10,438 bases of DNA, from NCBI GenBank assembly GCA_052143655.1, contig JBKQSL010000477.1:1-10438 (forward strand), read 5' to 3'. The stretch is from CAVSUR01 sp052143655 (GTDB taxonomy: Bacteria; Actinomycetota; Actinomycetes; Streptosporangiales; Streptosporangiaceae). The first letter of the stretch is position 1. The number at the start of each line of letters is the position of its first letter. A model generated the notes under the pieces. The model was not told the origin of the DNA, did no database searches, and saw only the letters and a list, made by a program, of their open reading frames with translations. Below are positions 5,555 through 10,438 of this stretch, piece after piece. Made by a program: the position numbers and the translations under genes.

Positions 5555-7453
5555 GTGCACGGCAGGCGGGGATCCCGGCCGGCGGCGCAGGCCGCCGGGG
5601 CCGCCGGGCCTGGACCGGCCACGGCGTGCGCCACGCTGGCCGGCGTGGTGCTCCAGCGGGCCGCCGCCGCGCCCGACCGGGTGCTGCTGCGGCGGCGAGC
5701 CCCGGACGGCAGGTGGCAGGACGTGACTGCCGCCGCGTTCCGCGCTGAGGTCGAAGCGCTGGCCCGGGGTCTCATCGCGGCCGGGATCGAGCCGGGCGAC
5801 CGGGTCGCGCTGATCTCCCGGACCCGCTACGAGTGGACGCTGATCGACTTCGCGATCTGGACCGCCGGGGCGGTGACCGTGCCTGTATACGAGACCTCGT
5901 CGGCCGCGCAGGTGCGGTGGATCCTGGAAGACTCGCAGGCCCAGGCGGTATTCGCGGAGACAAGCGGGCATCAGGCGATCATCAGCGAGCTGCGCGCGCA
6001 CCTGCCCGGCCTGGCGTACACGTGGCCGGTCGACGGCGCCGGAGCGCTGGCTGCCGCCGGCCGGCAGGTCAGCGATGCGGAGCTGGCCAGACGCCGGGAC
6101 AGCCGGTCCGGCGCTGACCTGGCGACGATTGTCTACACCTCCGGGACGACCGGCGAGCCCAAGGGCTGCGCGCTGACGCATGCGAACCTGCTCGCCGACG
6201 TCCGCAGTGCCATCAGCGTGCTGCCGGAGATCTTCACCGCGCCAGGCTGCTCGACGCTGCTGTTCCTGCCGCTGGCGCACGTGTTCGCCCGGATCATCGA
6301 GATCGGCATCCTGGAGGCCGGCGCGGTCCTCGGCCACTGGCCCGATCTCGGTACCGTGGCCGACGGCCTGGCCGAGTTCCGCCCGACGTTCCTGCTCGCG
6401 GTGCCCCGGGTGTTCGAGAAGGCCTACGACGCCGCGCAGCAGCAGGCTGCCGCGTCCCCGGCGCGCGCCCGCCTCTTCGCCGCGTCCGCGCAGACCGCGA
6501 TCGCCTGGAGCCGCGCCGCCGGCGAGACGCCCGGCGGCGCTGCGGGTGGCGGCACGGCGCCCGGCGGCCGGGCCCGGGCCGGCCTGCGGCTCCGGCACAG
6601 GGTGTTTGACGTGCTGGTCTACCGGCGGCTGCGGGCGGCGCTGGGCGGTCAGGTCCGGTACGCGATCTGCGGCGGGGCGCCGCTGGGGGAGCGGCTCGGC
6701 CACTTCTTCCGCGGGGCCGGGATCACCGTGCTGGAGGGGTACGGGCTGACTGAGGCATCGGCTGGGGTGACCCTGAACAGGCCCGGCCGCAACCGCATCG
6801 GCACGGTGGGGCAGGCCCTGCCGGGCACCGGCGTTCGGATCTCCGGGGACGGCGAGATCCTGGTCTCCGGCCCGACCGTGTTCGGCGGCTACTGGCGGGA
6901 CAGGGCGGCGACCGACGAGGTGCTCGGGCCCGGCGGATGGCTGCGGACCGGCGACCTCGGCACCCTGGATCAGGCGGGCTTCCTGCGGGTGACGGGCCGG
7001 CGCAAGGAGCTGATCGTCACCGCGAGCGGCAAGAACGTGGCGCCATCCGTGCTGGAGGATCAGATCCGCGCCCATCCGCTGGTCAGCCAGTGCATGGTCG
7101 TGGGCGACGGCCGCCCGTACATCGCCTGCCTGGTCACGCTCGACCAGGAGGCGCTGCAGGACTGGACGCGGCGGCACGGGCGGCCCGCCGGGGCTGGCCC
7201 CGGCGACCTGTCCGCCGGCCGGCAGCTGGTCGCGGAGATCCAGCTGGCCGTGGACGCGGCGAACCAGGCCGTCTCCCGCGCCGAGTCGATCCGCCGGTTC
7301 GCCATCCTCGGCGTGGATTTCACCGAGGCCGCGGGGCACCTCACCCCGTCGGCCAAGGTCCGCCGCGCGACGGTGGCCCGTGATTTCGCCGCCGAGATCG
7401 AGGCGCTGTACCGGACGGGGACCGGGGCCGGCCCAGCGCCGGGCCGCGGCTGA
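5555..7453 (+). CDS. fadD15: Long-chain fatty acyl-CoA synthetase (FadD15-type)
   Basis: A 632-aa AMP-forming ligase of the long-chain acyl-CoA synthetase branch; it makes acyl-CoA from free fatty acid, ATP and CoA, probably at the inner face of the membrane. Residues from GTG 5555: phosphate loop VYTSGTTGEPKG (193-204), LPLAHVFAR (238-246), GGAPL (373-377), EGYGLTE (394-400), GWLRTGDLG (461-469), the hinge GRRKELIVTASGKN (481-494) and the late LTPSAKVRR with the catalytic Lys near 601. The LPLAHVFAR and GRRKELI patterns and the length over 600 aa set it apart from the shorter ligase at 980-2614. A Gly/Ala-rich low-complexity insert (about 320-343) precedes the LRHRVFDVLVY helix. The first 25 residues are disordered-looking. 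It stands alone and is divergent from the zinc-finger gene; the palindrome at 5403-5416 lies in the shared region. It ends 11 nt before a strong hairpin. The symbol is by family resemblance only. Confidence 0.92.
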   Translation: MHGRRGSRPAAQAAGAAGPGPATACATLAGVVLQRAAAAPDRVLLRRRAPDGRWQDVTAAAFRAEVEALARGLIAAGIEPGDRVALISRTRYEWTLIDFAIWTAGAVTVPVYETSSAAQVRWILEDSQAQAVFAETSGHQAIISELRAHLPGLAYTWPVDGAGALAAAGRQVSDAELARRRDSRSGADLATIVYTSGTTGEPKGCALTHANLLADVRSAISVLPEIFTAPGCSTLLFLPLAHVFARIIEIGILEAGAVLGHWPDLGTVADGLAEFRPTFLLAVPRVFEKAYDAAQQQAAASPARARLFAASAQTAIAWSRAAGETPGGAAGGGTAPGGRARAGLRLRHRVFDVLVYRRLRAALGGQVRYAICGGAPLGERLGHFFRGAGITVLEGYGLTEASAGVTLNRPGRNRIGTVGQALPGTGVRISGDGEILVSGPTVFGGYWRDRAATDEVLGPGGWLRTGDLGTLDQAGFLRVTGRRKELIVTASGKNVAPSVLEDQIRAHPLVSQCMVVGDGRPYIACLVTLDQEALQDWTRRHGRPAGAGPGDLSAGRQLVAEIQLAVDAANQAVSRAESIRRFAILGVDFTEAAGHLTPSAKVRRATVARDFAAEIEALYRTGTGAGPAPGRG

Positions 7454-7464
7454 CCGCGGCGGAA

Positions 7465-7512
7465 GCCTGGCCCGGCCGGGAGCCTGCCGGCGGCCGGCAG
7501 CTCGGGCCAGGC
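7465..7512. terminator. Nested hairpin between convergent genes (bidirectional terminator)
   Basis: Outer arms GCCTGGCCCG (7465-7474) and CGGGCCAGGC (7503-7512) pair perfectly over 10 bp. Inside, CTGCCGGC (7484-7491) and GCCGGCAG (7493-7500) pair over 8 bp around one base, and can be extended by GAG/CTC past a bulged C. It lies 11 nt after the stop of the plus-strand ligase and 40 nt after the stop of the minus-strand acyltransferase. No T-run on either side. Confidence 0.7.
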
Positions 7513-7552
7513 ACCCGGGCGCGGCCCGGCTGGCGAAGGTCCTGCCCGGTCG

Positions 7553-8932
7553 TCATGATCCGCGGGCACTGGCACTGACATCGGAGGTGCCGGCAGGCTG
7601 CGGACGGGGCCGCCCGCCCGGCCGGGCGGCAACCGGGTGCTGTGCGGCGCCGGGCTGCCGGCCCGAGGTCAGCACCATGCCCATCCCGGCGGCGAAGATG
7701 ATCAGCACGCCGGCCGGCAGTACCCCCGCTGGCGCGAATCCGCCGATCGCCAGCCTGGTCAGGGCGTACGTCGTCAGCGCCAGGCCGATCGCCAGCTGGA
7801 CGGGGGACCGGGCGCGCACCGGGCCGAGCCCGGACGGCAGCAGCCGCAGCGGCCGCAGCGCCCAGGTCAGGACGGCGATCAGCGCGAGGAGCGTGACCCA
7901 GAGTGCCGCCAGCCAGGCCGGCCGGGTCTGCCACCACAGGGCCGTGCCGGGGACCACCTCGGGCAGGACCCCGGCCGGGTACAAGGTGGCGCCGATCAGC
8001 ACCACTGGCACCATGTGCCACAGGTAGGCGATCATGACGCCGGAGTTGAGCCGGGTGACGATGCGCTCTCGCCGCGGCCGGCCCAGCAGCCGCCGGGCCA
8101 GCGGCTCGGCCGCGATGACCAGGCCGGCCTGGGCCGCGGCGTAGGCCAGCAGCGCCACGGACGGCGGCGTGGTGTTGCCCGGGTGCTCGCCCGCCCCGAT
8201 CATGTCGACCGGGAACGGGCTCCAGGCCAGCAGCGCCGCCAGTGCCGCCGCCCCGGCGGCGGCGAGCGCGTACGGGCGCCACCGCGGGCTGCTGAGCGTG
8301 CCGTCCCGCCAGGCGAACCCCCATACGTACATCGATCCCCAGACCAGCAGGTAGTTCGCATAGCCGACCGCCGTCAGATGCGCGCCGAGGATGACCGCGT
8401 CGACCGCCCCGGCCGCCGCGGTCATGGCCAGCGGCAGCCGCACCCCCCACCTGCGGTGCGCGGCGAGCAGCGCCGGCGTCAGGGCGATCAGCAGCAGGTA
8501 CACGGGCAGGAACCAGAGCTGGAAGGCGATCACCCAGCCGAGCAGGGCCAGCTGGCCGGGGCTGGTGCCCGCGGCCCGGGCGCCGCCCAGGGCAGCCGTC
8601 GCGGCGGCCGCGTACACCGCCGTCGGCCACAGCAGCCGCATCGCCCGGCCGCGTACCCAGCTGAGCCAGGACTCCCCGCGCTCGTGGTGGCGGGTCCAGG
8701 AGATCGCGTCGACGTAGCCGCCGACGAGGAAGAACGTCGGCATGACCTGGAAGGCCAGCGTCACCCAGCCCGACCAGCTGACATAGTGCATGGCGTCTAC
8801 CCCGGACAGCCGCCCGCCGTAGTCGGTCACGCTGGTCAGCAGCCAGTGGCCGGTCACCACGGCGCTGATCGCCAGCACCCGCAGCAGGTCCAGGTACGCG
8901 TGCCGGGCCGCGGCCTGCGGGGCCGGGCTCAT
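7553..8932 (-). CDS. Acyltransferase family 3 integral membrane protein
   Basis: A 459-aa polytopic protein of the acyltransferase-3 (OafA/OpgC-like) superfamily, which moves acyl groups onto sugars, lipids or secondary metabolites across or at the membrane. Visible signatures: AYLDLLRVLAISAVVTGHW at residues 12-30 with the family's conserved His (H29), MPTFFLVGGY (64-73) and the basic RGRAMRLLWP stretch (95-103). About ten hydrophobic helices follow, for example LLGWVIAFQLWFLPVYLLLI, YLWHMVPVVLIGATLY, WLAALWVTLLALIAVLTWAL and GVLIIFAAGMGMVL. The last 30 or so residues are Pro/Arg/Ala-rich and probably cytoplasmic. The substrate is unknown. The ATG start at 8930-8932 overlaps the stop of the upstream fragment as ATGA, so the two are translationally coupled. 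The gene is convergent with the long-chain ligase; a shared role in acyl metabolism is possible but not shown. Confidence 0.9.
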   Translation of the reverse strand: MSPAPQAAARHAYLDLLRVLAISAVVTGHWLLTSVTDYGGRLSGVDAMHYVSWSGWVTLAFQVMPTFFLVGGYVDAISWTRHHERGESWLSWVRGRAMRLLWPTAVYAAAATAALGGARAAGTSPGQLALLGWVIAFQLWFLPVYLLLIALTPALLAAHRRWGVRLPLAMTAAAGAVDAVILGAHLTAVGYANYLLVWGSMYVWGFAWRDGTLSSPRWRPYALAAAGAAALAALLAWSPFPVDMIGAGEHPGNTTPPSVALLAYAAAQAGLVIAAEPLARRLLGRPRRERIVTRLNSGVMIAYLWHMVPVVLIGATLYPAGVLPEVVPGTALWWQTRPAWLAALWVTLLALIAVLTWALRPLRLLPSGLGPVRARSPVQLAIGLALTTYALTRLAIGGFAPAGVLPAGVLIIFAAGMGMVLTSGRQPGAAQHPVAARPGGRPRPQPAGTSDVSASARGS

Positions 8933-9183
8933 TCCTGCACCCGGAGGGCGGCGAGGATGTCCATCCGCCGCAGCCGCTGCAGCGTGCGCCGCGGCGCGGC
9001 GGCGACAGTGCCCGCTCCCGCCAGCAGCGCTGCCGCGATCGTGCCCGCGGCCAGGCTGACGGTGATGCCGATGCCGGGGGCCACGCCCGGCGTCGTCGTC
9101 GCGACCAGCCAGGCCAGCACGCGGCAGCCGATCCCCGCCCCGGCGAGGGCGCCCGCCAGCGCCCCTGGCTGCACTACCGCCAT
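8929..9183 (-). CDS. Short two-helix protein resembling the C-terminus of an FtsX/MacB-type permease
   Basis: From ATG 9183 this is 84 aa with two hydrophobic segments (about residues 5-26 and 33-60), then a basic end with RRTLQRLRRMDILAALRVQE. That ending is typical of the C-terminus of large actinobacterial FtsX-like ABC permeases, after the last transmembrane helix. A full permease needs several hundred more residues and an ATPase; neither is present, and the upstream DNA holds no matching frame. It is therefore probably a truncated remnant, possibly still translated, since its TGA overlaps the acyltransferase ATG by four bases. The frame extends to GTG 9288, but the additional 35 residues look non-coding and have no Shine-Dalgarno. 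Alternatively it is a genuine small membrane partner of the acyltransferase. Confidence 0.5.
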   Translation of the reverse strand: MAVVQPGALAGALAGAGIGCRVLAWLVATTTPGVAPGIGITVSLAAGTIAAALLAGAGTVAAAPRRTLQRLRRMDILAALRVQE

Positions 9184-9343
9184 GTTCTCAGCGTCGTCGC
9201 GCACTGGCGGCCCGGGCAGGGCCGTTGGGCCGCTGGCACCGTGGCCTTCGGCCCGGCCCGCATCGGCAGGGCGGCAGCCCGCGATCACGGTGAGCGCGCG
9301 ACCGCGGCCCGGGGCTGGCTGGCTGCCGTGCCAAGACCTGATT

Positions 9344-9372
9344 TAGCATGGGCCGTCCTATGAATCGGACGG
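9344..9372 (+). promoter_or_regulatory. Candidate promoter and small inverted repeat upstream of the broken sensor gene
   Basis: TAGCAT (9344-9349, TAnnnT) is a plausible -10 in an AT-richer spot, with no good -35. Directly after it CCGTCC (9353-9358) and GGACGG (9367-9372) form a 6-bp inverted repeat around TATGAATC, at the expected transcript start. The same TAGCAT hexamer appears at 10276-10281 before the next sensor gene. Confidence 0.3.
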
Positions 9373-9378
9373 TGCGCC

Positions 9379-10223
9379 ATGACGGGTGGTCGGGATAAGC
9401 GGTCAGCGGCAACAGCCGCCCGAGCCGGGCGAGGCGCCGGCTCCGCCCCCGCCGTCCTCCGGGCCTGGCGCCGGCCTGGAACAGTCGCTGGCCTCCGCCT
9501 CCACCGTGCGACGGCTGGTGGAGTCCAGCCTGATCGGCGTGGTGACCGCGTCGCTGGACGGGATCTTCGAGGCCAACGATGCTTTCCTGCGCCTGGTCGG
9601 CTGATTCCCGGCGAGTTCGCCGCCCGCTGCCCCGAAGTCCGGCCCGACCTCGACAGCCCGGTCGTCCGGGCCCGGCGCAGCCGCGCGCCGGTCTTCTACG
9701 GCGATGCGGCCGGGCTGGACCGGGCCTTCCCGGACCTGGCCGCCACCCGGGAGCCTACCCAGATCAGGTCCTGCCTGGCCGTCCCGCTGATCGTCGGCGG
9801 CGAGGTCACCGGGGTGATGTCGGCCTACTGGCGGGCCGAGCGGCAGCTCACCCCGGACGAGAGGTCGTTCGCCGAGACCATGGCGGGGTGCGCAGCCCAG
9901 GCGCTGGCCGCCCAGCACGTGCCGGCCGGGCCTACCGACGGCCCTGGTGCTGGCCCTGCGGCGAGGCGCTCACGAACGCGCTGGAGCACGCGTATCACGG
10001 CGGTGCGCCCGGGCCGGTGGAGCTGACGGTACTGCGGACCGGGCGGCGGATCCGGGCCGAGATCAGCGACTGCGGCCGGTGGCGCCAGGGCGTGCACAAC
10101 CACGGCGACCGGGGCAGCGGGCTGATGCTCATGCAGCGGGTCGCCCAGCAGGTCACGCTGGAGATCTCCGAGCGCGGCACCAAGATCGTTATCGTCCTCG
10201 GCGCCGGGCAGCGCATCGACTAG
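9379..10223 (+). pseudogene. Broken PAS-GAF-(phosphatase)-HATPase sensor gene
   Basis: Three recognisable protein pieces lie in three different frames. (1) GTG 9386 to TGA 9602-9604: a Pro-rich leader, then the start of a PAS domain, VESSLIGVVTASLDGIFEAN followed by DAFLRLVG. (2) About 9601-9910: the second half of a GAF domain, with PVFYGDAAGLDRAFPDLAA, SCLAVPLIVGGEVTGVMS and RQLTPDERSFAETMAG. (3) About 9957 to TAG 10221-10223: an RsbW-like HATPase, with N-box GEALTNALEHAY, ISDCG and GDRGSGLMLM. In actinobacteria these parts normally belong to one PAS-GAF-SpoIIE phosphatase-HATPase protein of the sigma-factor partner-switching type. Here the end of PAS, the start of GAF and the whole PP2C/SpoIIE domain are missing, and the frame changes at each junction. 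A further change near 9940-9960 is likely, because TALVLAL before the N-box reads in yet another frame. The ATG at 9379 opens the GAF frame but its early codons translate to nonsense. Confidence 0.75.
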
Positions 10224-10329
10224 TGTTGAGACAAGCCCGGCATGCTGGCACCCTGGTACCGGCCGCGCAGCAGCGTAGCATCGGATTAAGTGAACATTCC
10301 TGCAGAAATACTGCCCGGGGACGGAGGGC

Positions 10330-10438
10330 GTGGAGCCTACCCGCGATCAGCCGCTGCTGCCTCAACTCCGGCTTGACGATCTGCTCGCCGAGCTGCAAGT
10401 GGGGGTCAATGCGGTCCTCACCCGGGACCGGGTGCATG
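10330..10438 (+). CDS. N-terminus of a DevS/DosS-like GAF sensor histidine kinase (partial)
   Basis: GTG 10330 starts a frame that is open to the window edge (36 codons). The peptide, beginning VEPTRDQPLLPQLRL and continuing DDLLAELQVGVNAVLTRDRV, resembles the leader helix before the first GAF domain of DevS/DosS-type redox or gas-sensing histidine kinases (the QLRLHELLVEVQ...GRDRL pattern of M. tuberculosis DosS). A GGAGG at 10323-10327 lies only 2 nt before GTG; GGGGA at 10317-10321 gives a more usual 8-nt spacing. An in-frame TGA at 10291-10293 limits upstream starts, and no other ATG/GTG lies between. TAGCAT at 10276-10281 is a possible -10. The GAF and kinase domains lie outside the window, so the call rests on the leader only. 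Confidence 0.55.
   Translation, partial: MEPTRDQPLLPQLRLDDLLAELQVGVNAVLTRDRVH

Noticed and set aside
5405..7339. Minus-strand open frame of 644 codons
   Set aside because: It is antisense to the long-chain acyl-CoA ligase, whose full motif set is on the plus strand.
9184..9288. N-terminal extension of the permease-like fragment from GTG 9288
   Set aside because: The additional 35 residues look like random GC-rich translation and no ribosome binding site precedes GTG 9288.
7637..9346. Plus-strand open frame of 569 codons
   Set aside because: It is antisense to the acyltransferase-3 gene; the product is Gln/Arg/Gly-rich without motifs, while the minus strand shows intact family motifs.
1..10438. 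CRISPR arrays, tRNAs, rRNAs, transposases, phage genes
   Set aside because: I looked for spaced direct repeats, cloverleaf-like sequence and transposase or integrase motifs and found none that could be supported.

Overview
The window is very GC-rich, uses many GTG starts and has strong GGAGG ribosome binding sites. Its gene families (two fatty acyl-CoA ligases, a conserved actinobacterial zinc-finger protein, PAS/GAF sensors, an RsbW-type ATPase remnant) point to a chromosomal segment of a high-GC actinomycete. I cannot name the species. No tRNA, rRNA, CRISPR array, transposase or phage gene was seen.

Layout, left to right: the last codons of an upstream gene (1-36); a single-pass membrane protein with an exported domain (107-754); a medium/long-chain acyl-CoA ligase (980-2614); a gene-poor stretch (2615-2970) with a coding-like but startless fragment; a 68-aa hypothetical protein (2971-3177, minus); a polytopic membrane protein of glycosyltransferase-87/DUF2029 flavour (3340-4596, minus); a short degenerate 17-bp repeat (4635-4702); and a zinc-finger protein with a HEPN-like RNxxxH motif (4730-5395, minus). 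That last gene has an apparently leaderless promoter overlapped by a 14-bp palindrome. Then follow a FadD15-type long-chain acyl-CoA ligase (5555-7453, plus), a strong nested hairpin between convergent genes (7465-7512), an acyltransferase-3 integral membrane protein (7553-8932, minus), and a short FtsX-permease-like C-terminal fragment translationally coupled to it (8929-9183, minus). The window ends with a broken PAS-GAF-HATPase sensor gene (9379-10223, plus) and the first codons of a DevS/DosS-like GAF sensor (10330 to the edge).

The genes do not form one pathway. Two acyl-CoA ligases and one acyltransferase suggest lipid or acyl metabolism, but no other beta-oxidation gene is present and each ligase has its own ribosome binding site. 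The right-hand 1.5 kb looks like a decaying locus: a truncated permease end beside a sensor/phosphatase-type gene that has lost blocks and changed frame at least twice. The most interesting unit is the zinc-finger/HEPN-like gene with its palindrome-covered leaderless promoter, divergent from fadD. All functional statements rest on motif recognition by eye; no database search was run.
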